Positions 34,993 to 43,337 of a stretch of 64,000 nucleotides of DNA are shown here, in pieces (position 1 is the first letter of the stretch; each line of letters opens with the position of its first letter). Origin of the DNA: JAUYQR01 sp050632395 (lineage in GTDB: Bacteria; Pseudomonadota; Alphaproteobacteria; Rhodobacterales; Rhodobacteraceae); NCBI RefSeq assembly GCF_050632395.1, contig NZ_CP192600.1:1550001-1614000 (forward strand), read 5' to 3'. The notes beneath the pieces were generated by a model. That model saw only the letters and a program-made list of their open reading frames with translations. It did not search any database and was not told where the DNA came from. A program made the position numbers and the translations under genes.

Positions 34993-35823
34993 TCAGCGCC
35001 GTGCCGTTCCGACAGCCACCGCAAGGGATATTGCCAAGGCGATAGTCGCAGACAGGGACCGGAACGCCCCGAAATCCACCTCGGTCACGGTCAGCAGGGT
35101 GCTGGCGCTGCGCGAGAGCGGGCTTGCGGCGGTATCGGTCAGCCCGACAACCGCCAGACCACCGGCCCGCGCTGCCTCGGCCAAGGCGAGCGTTTCATCG
35201 GAATAGGGCGCAAAGCTTATGGCAAGCATCGCGTCGCCGGGCCGCAGCGCAAACCGCTGGTCCAGATGCCCCGCCCCGTGATGCAGTACGGCCGGCACCT
35301 CCATCTTGGCAAGCACATAGGCCAGGTAGGACGCCACCGGATAGGCGCGGCGAAACCCGGCGACATGGATTGTGCCGGCGCTTGCAAGGGTTGCAACAGC
35401 TTGATCCAGCGCGACATCATCCAGGGATTGCGCCAGCTTTTCCAAGGACATGCGGCTTGCCTCGATAAACTCAGCGACGAGGGCCCTAGGGCCGCCGCTG
35501 GGGCCGGACTTCAGGTTTTCCAGCCGCGTCGCATAGTTGGGCCATGCCGGGGAATAGGCATCGCGGAACAGCCGCTGCATGTCGGAATAGCCTGTGAAGC
35601 CAAGGAGCTGGCAGAACCTGATCACCGCCGACGGCGGCACATCGGCCCCCGCCGCGATGTCGGCGACGGTCGAGACCGCGATCCGGTCAAGGTTTTGCGC
35701 GACATAATCGGCGCATTGCCGCAGCCGCTTTGGCAGCCCCCCGGTCACCGCGATCAGGCGCTCGCGGAAGGCATCCACGGTGGTCGGCTCGGCGGTTTGG
35801 GCGGCGGGATGGTCGGTTGGCAT
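34993..35823 (-). CDS. iolR: RpiR-family transcriptional regulator, probable IolR
   Basis: 276 residues: an N-terminal RpiR HTH (RLRQCADYVAQNLDRIAVSTVADIA...VPPSAVIRFCQLLGFTGYSD) and a C-terminal SIS sugar-phosphate-binding domain (GTIHVAGFRRAYPVASYLAY, MLAISFAPYSDETLALAEAA). It is read in the same direction as iolC-B, 86 bp upstream, and should repress them until an inositol-derived phosphate binds the SIS domain. I chose ATG 35823; an in-frame ATG at 35853 (10 residues longer) is possible. Confidence 0.88.
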   Translation of the reverse strand: MPTDHPAAQTAEPTTVDAFRERLIAVTGGLPKRLRQCADYVAQNLDRIAVSTVADIAAGADVPPSAVIRFCQLLGFTGYSDMQRLFRDAYSPAWPNYATRLENLKSGPSGGPRALVAEFIEASRMSLEKLAQSLDDVALDQAVATLASAGTIHVAGFRRAYPVASYLAYVLAKMEVPAVLHHGAGHLDQRFALRPGDAMLAISFAPYSDETLALAEAARAGGLAVVGLTDTAASPLSRSASTLLTVTEVDFGAFRSLSATIALAISLAVAVGTARR

Positions 35824-35855
35824 GGCGGTCCAGAGGCAAGGTGTGGTCGCCATGA

Positions 35856-35871
35856 TAGAACGAAAATTCCA
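35856..35871. promoter_or_regulatory. candidate IolR operator upstream of iolR
   Basis: On the minus strand it reads TGGAATTTTCGTTCTA, that is GGAA-N6-TTC with one mismatch from the iolC site. It sits 32 bp before the iolR start, the expected place for autoregulation. Confidence 0.55.
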
Positions 35872-36032
35872 CGAACGGAATCTTTTCCTGTGCTGGGGGC
35901 GAAGAAAGCCGGCGTTTGCGGGCACTCCGCGGCGCGGCGCAGCTGTGGTTCGGGGTGCGAGTTTCTTTCCGGATATCCGGGAACAATAGCTCTCACGACC
36001 GGTTGAGCGCCCTGTGAACGGCAAGCGAGCTG

Positions 36033-36047
36033 TTAATCTTCCGTTAA
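36033..36047. promoter_or_regulatory. CtrA-type box TTAA-N7-TTAA
   Basis: TTAATCTTCCGTTAA is a perfect match to the CtrA consensus spacing used across Alphaproteobacteria; GTTAATCT occurs as an 11-bp-phased direct repeat. It lies about 460 bp upstream of algD and 210 bp upstream of iolR. Which promoter it serves, and whether it is bound, is inference. Confidence 0.5.
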
Positions 36048-36507
36048 TCTACGGAAAAAAAGGTGACCGGGTGAGCATTTACACAACAAATACGCGAGGC
36101 GTCCTTTCCTGCGGATGGAAGCGCCCTGAGTGCAATTCCCTGCCCTCGCCGTTTTCAATGAAGGCTTGGAGAAAGCGAATTGGCGAGATTCAGCCGAAAC
36201 CTTTTGCCGGTACTGATCGGATAAGCCGTCGGTTCGCGCCAAATGCGAAAAATGGGCTTTGTTCCAATGGTTTGACTTGCAATGCCCGACACTGGTCCGG
36301 GCATATGGACCGCCTGGCGCATCGTACGGATGGCAAAAGCCGACCCGGCGATCTTTGCAATGGCGCGCTGCGGCCGATGCCGCGGCCTGCATTGGGTTTT
36401 TGACAACGAGTGTGACGTTTTTCGAACGGGTCGCCGAAAGGCCATCCGCAAATGTCGGGTCCCGTTTTCAGGGGCGTCCGAAATGGAACAGAATGGAGCA
36501 GTTTGGC

Positions 36508-37845
36508 ATGACGAGCATTTCAGTCTTTGGCATCGGTTACGTCGGCGTCGTTTCGGCAGCCTGCCTTGCGCGTGACGGGCACCGTGTCGTTGCGGTGGAT
36601 ATCGAGGCCGCGCGCGTCAGGACGATCAACGAAGGGCGCGCGCCGATCGTGGAAAACGGCCTGCCGGCGCTGATCGAGCGGGCGGTGGCGGACGGGCTTT
36701 TGGTCGCGACGCTGGATGCCGAGGATGCGGTGGCAAAGACCGAGGCGAGCCTTGTCTGCGTCGGAACGCCCAGCAATCCCGACGGTTCGGTCGGGCTGGA
36801 TCATGTGCGGCAGGTTTGCGGCATCATCGGCCGCGCGATTTCCCGCAAGGGCAGCTATCACTCGGTCATCATCCGGTCGACCATCGTGCCCGGAACGATG
36901 GAAGGCACCTGCATCCCCGCGCTGGAAGAAGCGTCGGGTCTGAAGGCGGGGGTCGATTTCGGGGTGGGCTATTACCCTGAATTCCTGCGCGAAAGCACCG
37001 CGATCGAGGATTACGACAATCCCGGTCTGGTGGTCTTTGGCGCGCTGGATGCGCCGACCTTTGCGCTGTTGAATGCGCTGAACAAGGATGTGCCTTGCGC
37101 GGTTCACGAGGTCGACCTGCGCACCGCCGAGATGGTGAAATACACCTCGAACACATGGCGCGCGGTCAAGGTGACCTTTGCCAACGAGATCGGCAACATC
37201 GCCAAGGCCTGCGGGTTGGACGGGCAGTTGGTGATGCGGCTGCTGTGTTCGGATGACAAGGTGGCGATGTCGCCCAATTTCATGCGGCCGGGGTTTGCCT
37301 TTGGCGGATCGTGCCTGCCCAAAGACGTGCGCGCGCTGCAACAACTGGCGCGGTCGCGTGACGTCGAGGCGCCGCTTCTGGGCGCGGTCTTAAAGGCCAA
37401 TGACGCGCAGATCGACCGGGCCGCACGCATGGTCGCCGACACCGGCCCACAAGGCGGCACTGGCAGGCATGTCGTCGGGCTGGTCGGGATCAGCTTCAAG
37501 CCGGGCACCGACGACCTTCGCGAAAGCCCCTTGGCCGAGCTTGCCTCGCGCCTGATCGCGGGCGGGCATGACGTGCAGGTCTATGACCCGAACGTAGCAA
37601 CCGGTCACGCCAACGACCCCGAGGGTGTCGGTCGCGGCAACGATGCGGTGCCGGATCTGCGCGACCGCATGGTGCCGTCGATCGACGCGCTGATCGAGGT
37701 GGCCGATACAATCGTCGTCGGCAACAGTTACGCCGAGGCGTTGGGGCCGTTGCGCGACGTGCTGCATGACCAGCCGGTGGTCGATCTGACGCGGGTGCAG
37801 CCGGGGCTGGTCTCGTCCGGCACCTATCAGGGCATTTGCTGGTAG
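36508..37845 (+). CDS. algD: GDP-mannose 6-dehydrogenase, first gene of an alginate-type operon
   Basis: Oxidises GDP-mannose to GDP-mannuronate, the polymer precursor. 445 residues. The NAD motif is ISVFGIGYVG (4-13), with KYTSNTWRAVKVTFANEIGN at 211-230 and the catalytic Cys269 in FAFGGSCLPKDVRAL. The C-terminus ends in QGICW, the same GICW ending as I recall for Pseudomonas AlgD, which sets it apart from UDP-glucose dehydrogenases. I chose ATG 36508, behind GGAG; ATG 36493 in the same frame is possible. alg8 starts 7 bp after the stop. Confidence 0.93.
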   Translation: MTSISVFGIGYVGVVSAACLARDGHRVVAVDIEAARVRTINEGRAPIVENGLPALIERAVADGLLVATLDAEDAVAKTEASLVCVGTPSNPDGSVGLDHVRQVCGIIGRAISRKGSYHSVIIRSTIVPGTMEGTCIPALEEASGLKAGVDFGVGYYPEFLRESTAIEDYDNPGLVVFGALDAPTFALLNALNKDVPCAVHEVDLRTAEMVKYTSNTWRAVKVTFANEIGNIAKACGLDGQLVMRLLCSDDKVAMSPNFMRPGFAFGGSCLPKDVRALQQLARSRDVEAPLLGAVLKANDAQIDRAARMVADTGPQGGTGRHVVGLVGISFKPGTDDLRESPLAELASRLIAGGHDVQVYDPNVATGHANDPEGVGRGNDAVPDLRDRMVPSIDALIEVADTIVVGNSYAEALGPLRDVLHDQPVVDLTRVQPGLVSSGTYQGICW

Positions 37846-37851
37846 GCGAAG

Positions 37852-39312
37852 ATGCTGGGTCATATCCTATATCTGGCGACGTTGGGGGTGCTGATCGGCA
37901 GCCTGAACGTCGTGACCCTGCATGACGATGCGCAGGGCGCGATCCTTGCGCTGGGGGTGATCGGCCTGTGGCGCTACGCCTGGGCTGCGGTCAATTTCGG
38001 ACGGGCCGCCTGGTATCAGGCAGTTCGCTATCCGCGGCTGCGGCGCCGTGCGACTGCGGCCTATGCAGGGCGCAAGGCGGCGGCGCACGCCTATTTTCTG
38101 GTGACCAGCTACAAGATCGACCCCGACGTGACGACGCGGGTCTACCAGTCGGCCTTTACCGCCGCCGCAGCATCAAAGGGCGGCGCAACGGTGGTCGCCT
38201 CGGTCGTCGATGGTGCCGATGTGCGGCTGATCCGGTCGGTCTTTGCTACCATGCGCAGGGATATGTCGGGAGTGCGCCTGATCGTCGATCAGGTGCCGGG
38301 AACCGGCAAGCGCGATGCGCTGGCAAAGGCGCTGCGCATCATCAGTCGACAGGCCCCGTCGTGGCGCGACGTCGTGATCTTTGTCGACGGCGACAGCTGC
38401 GCGCCCCGCGATATCGTGGCGCGGTCGGCCCCCTTCCTGTGCGACCCCGATGTTGGTGCCGTGACCACCGACGAGGTCGCCGAGATCACAGATACGCCGC
38501 TGTTCAGCGACTGGTTCGCGCTGCGCTTCACCCAGCGCCAGATGATGATGTCGTCGATGGCGCTTGGCGGGCGGGTGCTGACCCTGACCGGGCGGCTTTC
38601 GGTGTTTCGCGCCGATCTTGCGACCGACCCCGGCTTCATCCGTCAGGTGCAGGCCGATTACCTTGATCATTGGCGGCTTGGACGGGTGGAGTTCCTGACC
38701 GGCGATGACAAGTCGACCTGGTTCTGGCTGCTGAAGAACGGCTACCGGATGCTGTATCTGCCCGACGTCCAGTCCGTCTCGATGGAGCGCCAGCCGCTCC
38801 CGGGGTTCTTTGCCTCGGCGGTCACGCTGATGGTGCGCTGGTTCGGCAACATGATGCGGACAAACGGCCGGGCCCTGGCCTTGCCCGCCTCGCGGATCGG
38901 CTATTTCACCTGGTGGTCGATCATGGATCAGCGGGTGTCGGTGTTCACCACGCTTGCCGGGCCGCTGAGCGTGCTTCTGGCCACGGTTCTGGTGACGCCG
39001 TCGATCCTGCCCGCCTACATCGCGTGGGTGATGCTGACGCGCTATGTGTTCTGCGTGGCCCTGTCGCTGTTTCGCGGCGGAGGGTTTCCGATCAGCTATC
39101 CGTTCCTGCTGTACTTTGGTCAGATCATGGGCGCGGCGGTCAAAAGCTTCGTCATGTTCCGCCTCGATCGGCAACGCTGGACCCGGCAGACTTCGGCCGC
39201 CACGGCACGACCCGCCGCCGCGCGGATCGGCGATTTCGTCTCCTCATACGTTCACCTGCTTACCCTTGGTTGGCTCACCCTTGGGGTGTTGCTGATCTCG
39301 GGTCTGGTCTGA
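37852..39312 (+). CDS. alg8: mannuronan synthase Alg8 (GT2 membrane glycosyltransferase)
   Basis: Inner-membrane polymerase that links GDP-mannuronate units. 486 residues with flanking membrane helices. Strong resemblance to Pseudomonas Alg8: HAYFLVTSYKID, PGTGKRDALAKALRIISRQ (149-167), the metal/nucleotide motif FVDGDSCAP (177-185), SSMALGGRVLTLTGRLSVFRA and the acceptor-site motif FLTGDDKSTWFWLL (281-294). The C-terminal MFRLDRQRWTRQ also matches. In Pseudomonas it works only with Alg44 bound to c-di-GMP. Confidence 0.93.
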   Translation: MLGHILYLATLGVLIGSLNVVTLHDDAQGAILALGVIGLWRYAWAAVNFGRAAWYQAVRYPRLRRRATAAYAGRKAAAHAYFLVTSYKIDPDVTTRVYQSAFTAAAASKGGATVVASVVDGADVRLIRSVFATMRRDMSGVRLIVDQVPGTGKRDALAKALRIISRQAPSWRDVVIFVDGDSCAPRDIVARSAPFLCDPDVGAVTTDEVAEITDTPLFSDWFALRFTQRQMMMSSMALGGRVLTLTGRLSVFRADLATDPGFIRQVQADYLDHWRLGRVEFLTGDDKSTWFWLLKNGYRMLYLPDVQSVSMERQPLPGFFASAVTLMVRWFGNMMRTNGRALALPASRIGYFTWWSIMDQRVSVFTTLAGPLSVLLATVLVTPSILPAYIAWVMLTRYVFCVALSLFRGGGFPISYPFLLYFGQIMGAAVKSFVMFRLDRQRWTRQTSAATARPAAARIGDFVSSYVHLLTLGWLTLGVLLISGLV

Positions 39313-39337
39313 CCTGCTGCTGGAAAGGCACCCAAAC

Positions 39338-40426
39338 ATGGACACTGCCCTCGTCACCAACCCCAGCCGGCCCCCCGTCGCGCTGACCGCCGGAAACGAC
39401 CACCCTGTCGTCGACATGCCGTTCACAGCCGTCATTGACGGGCGGCATTTCCGGGGCAGGGGCATCTCGCTTGTGGCGGCCTATGTGCTGGGGCTGGTGG
39501 ATCCCGCGATGCTGAACGCGACGCGGCTGGTGCGGCTGGTGTTCCAGTTCGACGGGTTTTCCGTGGCGCTCGATGTGGATGCCACGTTGCGGCCTTCGGC
39601 CAGCAGTTCGGGCGAGGTGGAGCTGATTTTTACCAGGCCGACCGGGCCGCACCTGCCGCAGCTGCGCCATATCCTGAATGCCTTCATCGCCGGCGATCTG
39701 GTCGGCCTTGGCCAGACCATCGGCGTGGCCGGCACCGCCGCACCAAAGCGCCCCTCGGCAGCGGCGCCGCGACCGCGCGTCACGTTCCGGCGGATGATCG
39801 GCGGGGCGGCGATCGGGCTCTTGTCCATCCTGCTGGTCGCGATTGCGTGGACGCTGGTCTACCAGAAGCTTTACGTCAGCGTGGTGCCAACCCCCGGCGC
39901 GGTCGTGTCGACCGGCGAGGTGATGCGCGCCACCGCCACCGGACAGATCGTGTTTCTGGACCTGCAGGCCGCCGAGGGCGAGGTGGCGCTGGCGATCCAG
40001 TCGGCTTCGGGCGACGTGCAAAGCCTGCTGATGCCGTGCGACTGCACGGTGACGTCCAAGGGGTTGCGCGAAGGGTCGACGGTCCTGATCGGCGAACCGG
40101 TGCTGCAACTGTCGTCAGCGGGCGACCGCTATCTGGTTGCGGCCACCATCCCGTCCGACATGGCCTTTGATCTGGCCGGCGCGGATCAGATCGAACTTGC
40201 CTTCCCGGACGGCAGCCGCAGCACCGCGACTGCCGACCTTGGCCGCCCCGCAACCGGCATGTCGGTGGGTGACGGCCAGACGGTGTTTCTTGAACCCGAA
40301 ACACCGCTGAGTGCCGACCGTTTGGGACAGCCGGTCAAGATCCGCATCCAGCGCGGCGGCGGGTCGCCATCCATGTGGGTTGCCGCGCTGCGCGACAGCC
40401 TTGCCGCATTTTTCCAAAGGAATTGA
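39338..40426 (+). CDS. alg44: Alg44-like co-polymerase with degenerate PilZ domain
   Basis: 362 residues in the Alg44 architecture: an N-terminal PilZ-like domain (about 22-122, ending in LPQLRHILNAFIAGDLVGLG, where Pseudomonas has TLRHIITSHLSGELISIG), one membrane helix (about 154-175) and a periplasmic adaptor domain with MPCDCTV at 232-238, equivalent to SPCDCVV. The PilZ c-di-GMP signature is missing: no RxxxR before MPFTAVIDG, and the DxSxxG turn reads GISLVAAYV. Gene order (alg8-alg44) supports the name; c-di-GMP binding is doubtful. Confidence 0.87.
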   Translation: MDTALVTNPSRPPVALTAGNDHPVVDMPFTAVIDGRHFRGRGISLVAAYVLGLVDPAMLNATRLVRLVFQFDGFSVALDVDATLRPSASSSGEVELIFTRPTGPHLPQLRHILNAFIAGDLVGLGQTIGVAGTAAPKRPSAAAPRPRVTFRRMIGGAAIGLLSILLVAIAWTLVYQKLYVSVVPTPGAVVSTGEVMRATATGQIVFLDLQAAEGEVALAIQSASGDVQSLLMPCDCTVTSKGLREGSTVLIGEPVLQLSSAGDRYLVAATIPSDMAFDLAGADQIELAFPDGSRSTATADLGRPATGMSVGDGQTVFLEPETPLSADRLGQPVKIRIQRGGGSPSMWVAALRDSLAAFFQRN

Positions 40427-40429
40427 GCC

Positions 40430-41860
40430 ATGCAGAAGATCTATCCACTCGTGTTGTGCGGAGGCATGGGCGCGCGCCTCTGGCCGATGTCGCGGATCGA
40501 ACAGCCAAAGCAGTTCCAGCCGGTCAACGGCAAAGGCAGCCCGACCTATTTCCAGACCACCGTGCAGCGCCACCGCGGCCCGCTTTACCATAGCCCCATC
40601 GTGGTGACCGCAGCCGGGCAGGCCGATCTGGTCAGCCAGCAACTGGTCGAGATCCAGTCCGGCGGGCGCATCATTGCCGAACCCTGCGGCCGCAATACTG
40701 GCCCCGCCGTGCTGGCTGCGGCGTTGAGCGTGCTGGCCGATGACCCGGACGCTATGCTTCTGGTGCTGCCGTCCGACCACATGATCTTTGGTGATCTGAC
40801 CACCCCGATCGCACGCATGGTGCCTGCCGCTGCTGCGGGCCGGATCATCATGTTCGGGATCACGCCCGGCTATGCGGAAACCGGCTATGGCTACATCATC
40901 GACGGCGGCGCGGACGCCGATCACGACGGGCTGCACAGCGTTTCGCGGTTCATCGAGAAGCCGCCGGTCGATATCGCGCAACGCCTGATCGACCAGGGCA
41001 CCGCCTATTGGGCGTCAGGGATCAGCCTCTTCCGCGCCGATGTGATCAGTGATGAGTTCCGACGCCTCGACCCTGCCACCCATGCCGCCGTCAGCGCCGC
41101 CGTACAGCTTGGCCACGCAACACCCGGCGGGCTGTTCCTTGACGATGGCGCCTTCCGCGAGGCGCGCAACGAGCCGACCGAGCGTTCGGTGTTTGAAAAC
41201 AGCCCGCTCGTCTCGCTCGCCCGCCTTGATGTCAAATGGGACGATGTCGGTGCCTGGCCTGCGGTCTACGACGTGGCGCCGAAAACGGCGGCCGGCAACG
41301 TGACCAATGGCGATGTGATGGCACTGGACACCACCAATTCACTGATCCGCAGCGACGGGCGGTTGGTGGTGGTGATCGGCATGAAGGACGTGATCGTCGT
41401 CGATACCAAGGACGCGCTTCTGGTCACCGACCGCGAACATGCCCAGCACGTCAAACAAGCGGTGGAGCAGTTGAAAGGCGTCAACCGCGCCGAGGTGAAC
41501 AGCCACCCCTATCGCAGCTATTCGTGGGGCGGGATCGAGGCGCTGGCGTCCGAGGCGGAATACAAGGTGGACATGCTGACCCTGCGTCCGGGTGCGGCGC
41601 TGCGGATCAACGGGCGGGGCCGGGGGACACGGTTCCTGTCGGTTCTGGTCGGCGAAGCAAACTGTCTTGGCACCCCGCCCATCGCCGACCGCACCCTTTC
41701 GCCGGGCAGCATGTTGACCATCGAAAACGATGCCGAGGTCAGCCTGACCAACACCGCCGACCACGACCTGCGGGCCGTCCTTTTGTCGACCATGCAAGCC
41801 GAGGTCGACCAGCCAGAGCGCATGGCCGCCACGCCATTGCGGGTTGTCGCCAATGGCTGA
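40430..41860 (+). CDS. algA: mannose-1-phosphate guanylyltransferase with degenerate isomerase domain
   Basis: 476 residues. The guanylyltransferase half is intact: LCGGMGARLWPMSRIEQPKQF (9-29), EPCGRNTGPAV, LPSDHMI, GYGYI, FIEKP (174-178) and VKWDDVGAW. It makes GDP-mannose for AlgD. The C-terminal cupin half keeps the cupin outline (LTLRPGAAL...). The phosphomannose isomerase motif (HHHRAEHW in Pseudomonas AlgA) is replaced by RINGRGRGTRFL (392-403), with no His or Glu ligands. Isomerase activity is probably lost, so mannose-6-phosphate must come from elsewhere. Confidence 0.9.
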   Translation: MQKIYPLVLCGGMGARLWPMSRIEQPKQFQPVNGKGSPTYFQTTVQRHRGPLYHSPIVVTAAGQADLVSQQLVEIQSGGRIIAEPCGRNTGPAVLAAALSVLADDPDAMLLVLPSDHMIFGDLTTPIARMVPAAAAGRIIMFGITPGYAETGYGYIIDGGADADHDGLHSVSRFIEKPPVDIAQRLIDQGTAYWASGISLFRADVISDEFRRLDPATHAAVSAAVQLGHATPGGLFLDDGAFREARNEPTERSVFENSPLVSLARLDVKWDDVGAWPAVYDVAPKTAAGNVTNGDVMALDTTNSLIRSDGRLVVVIGMKDVIVVDTKDALLVTDREHAQHVKQAVEQLKGVNRAEVNSHPYRSYSWGGIEALASEAEYKVDMLTLRPGAALRINGRGRGTRFLSVLVGEANCLGTPPIADRTLSPGSMLTIENDAEVSLTNTADHDLRAVLLSTMQAEVDQPERMAATPLRVVANG

Positions 41861-43337
41861 TCGCAGGCTGGCCCTTCTGTGCTGCATTGCCCTTGGCGCG
41901 CCGTTGCCCTTGCGCGCCGAGGCGATGAGCTTTGCAGACCGCCAGCGCATCGAGGCGCGCGTCGAGGCGCTGGCCGAGTCTGGTGGCAGCCCCGGCGCGG
42001 CGGGCAGGATCATGACAGACCTTGGCCTGTCATTGGCGCAGCCAGACGCGGCCCCCCCAGCCTCGGCGGGCTTTGCCCGAGAGGCCGGGGGGGTGATCGA
42101 AATGGTCGACATCCGGCTTTTGCTGACGCAAATCGCGGTGCAGTCCGGCGCGCGCGACCATCAGGCGCTGGTCCGCGCGCAGGGAGACCGAGAACACGAC
42201 GTGATCCTTTTGCGCGGCGGGTTCCTGTCGCTGGACGAGCTGGTCGATCTGGCCAAAGGATCGGCGGCGCAAGACTTTGTCACGCGGTCGGGCGATACCG
42301 TGGTCCTGTCGCGGCCCTTGGCAATCTGGTCGGATGCCGGTCTGCATCTGGGGGCCGATGACCGGCTGACGCTTGACCGCCCCAACGGCAGTTTCGTGGC
42401 GAACTTCGGCTGGCTGGACCTTGCGGGCGGTTCTGTCACCGGCAGCGATGCGTCGAACCCCGCCGAGCCGGGCTTCCGGCCTTTCGTGATGACGGCAGGG
42501 CAGGGTCGGATGACGGCGGTGGACGCCTCGTTTCAGCACCTTGGCTTCGGTGACGCGCCGGTCTTTGGCGGGGTCAGCGTCGTGAACACCGGGCTGCAGG
42601 TTCCTAAAGCCGTCTCGTTCGTTGCCACCAGTCGGCTTGAGGATGTGGGAACGCTTGCCTTTGTCGGCACCACCGGGGCCGACGTGGCGGCCAACGCCAT
42701 TTCGGGCGCATCGGGTACCGCGATCCTGCTGTCACGCGCCGCTGAAAGCCGCATCCGCGCCAACCGCATCGGCCCTAGCGCCGAAGGGCAGGGGATCCGC
42801 GTTAGCGCGGGATCGCGCGGCGTGACCCTGTCAGGCAATCGTCTGTCCGGCCTTGCTCGGACCGGCATCGCAATCGACCAGGACAGCCGCGACGTGACTG
42901 TTGCCGGCAACACCATCACCGCCGGCCGGACCACCGGCATCGCGCTGCGGCAAGCCAGTTGCGTGACCATCACCGGCAACCTGATCGCGCTGAACGACGG
43001 CAGCGGCGTGACGCTGGGTGATACCGGCGGGATATCGGTCAGCGACAACGCGGTCTTGTTCAACGAGGGGTCCGGGTTTCTGGTCCGTGATCAGGACGGC
43101 GACGCTGCGGTGGGGCTGACCGGCAATGTGCTGATCGGCAACGCCGCAGGGTTTCGCGGAGCGACGCCCGGCCGCCCCACCATTGCGGGCAACAATCTTG
43201 ACGGCCAGATGCCCCGCGTCTTTGCCGGCGACCTGTCGCACCTGACCGTCGGCTGGCTGCAAAGCCGCCAGGGCGGTGCGCCCGTGCCGGTTCCGGCCAC
43301 CACCCCACCCTGCGGCGCTTTGGAAGGAGACGGCTGA
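41853..43337 (+). CDS. algG: AlgG-like periplasmic beta-helix protein lacking the DPHD motif
   Basis: 494 residues with a signal peptide (ALLCCIALGAPLPLRAEA). The C-terminal half (about 255-470) is a right-handed beta-helix of CASH/NosD-type repeats, each with a GN turn (VTLSGNRLSG, VTVAGNTITA, VTITGNLIAL). The middle part (ILLRGGFLSLDELVDLA, LTLDRPNGSFVANFGWLDLAGG) matches AlgG. In Pseudomonas the catalytic DPHD precedes such a repeat; here the equivalent stretch reads GIRVSAGSRGV (314-324). C5-epimerase activity is therefore doubtful, though the structural role in the export complex could remain. I chose ATG 41853, overlapping algA by 8 bp. Confidence 0.8.
   Translation: MADRRLALLCCIALGAPLPLRAEAMSFADRQRIEARVEALAESGGSPGAAGRIMTDLGLSLAQPDAAPPASAGFAREAGGVIEMVDIRLLLTQIAVQSGARDHQALVRAQGDREHDVILLRGGFLSLDELVDLAKGSAAQDFVTRSGDTVVLSRPLAIWSDAGLHLGADDRLTLDRPNGSFVANFGWLDLAGGSVTGSDASNPAEPGFRPFVMTAGQGRMTAVDASFQHLGFGDAPVFGGVSVVNTGLQVPKAVSFVATSRLEDVGTLAFVGTTGADVAANAISGASGTAILLSRAAESRIRANRIGPSAEGQGIRVSAGSRGVTLSGNRLSGLARTGIAIDQDSRDVTVAGNTITAGRTTGIALRQASCVTITGNLIALNDGSGVTLGDTGGISVSDNAVLFNEGSGFLVRDQDGDAAVGLTGNVLIGNAAGFRGATPGRPTIAGNNLDGQMPRVFAGDLSHLTVGWLQSRQGGAPVPVPATTPPCGALEGDG

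Larger units (their letters stand above)
35824..36507. other. 684-bp intergenic region between iolR and algD
   Basis: This divergent region must hold the promoters of both iolR and the alginate-type operon. Visible contents are the candidate IolR site (35856-35871), a perfect TTAA-N7-TTAA (36033-36047), an A-run (36055-36061), a GGTCC/GGACC inverted repeat near 36293-36310, and a TTGACA at 36400-36405 without a convincing -10 box. Open frames here (for example 36014-36403) lack protein-like composition. I see no RNA gene that I can support. Confidence 0.6.

Noticed and set aside
33131..35206. 691-codon plus-strand frame opposite iolC
   Set aside because: It spans the iolC-iolR gap and the operator, and has no family resemblance.
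36014..36403. 129-codon frame in the region upstream of algD
   Set aside because: Composition is not protein-like, there is no ribosome-binding site, and it overlaps the CtrA-type box.
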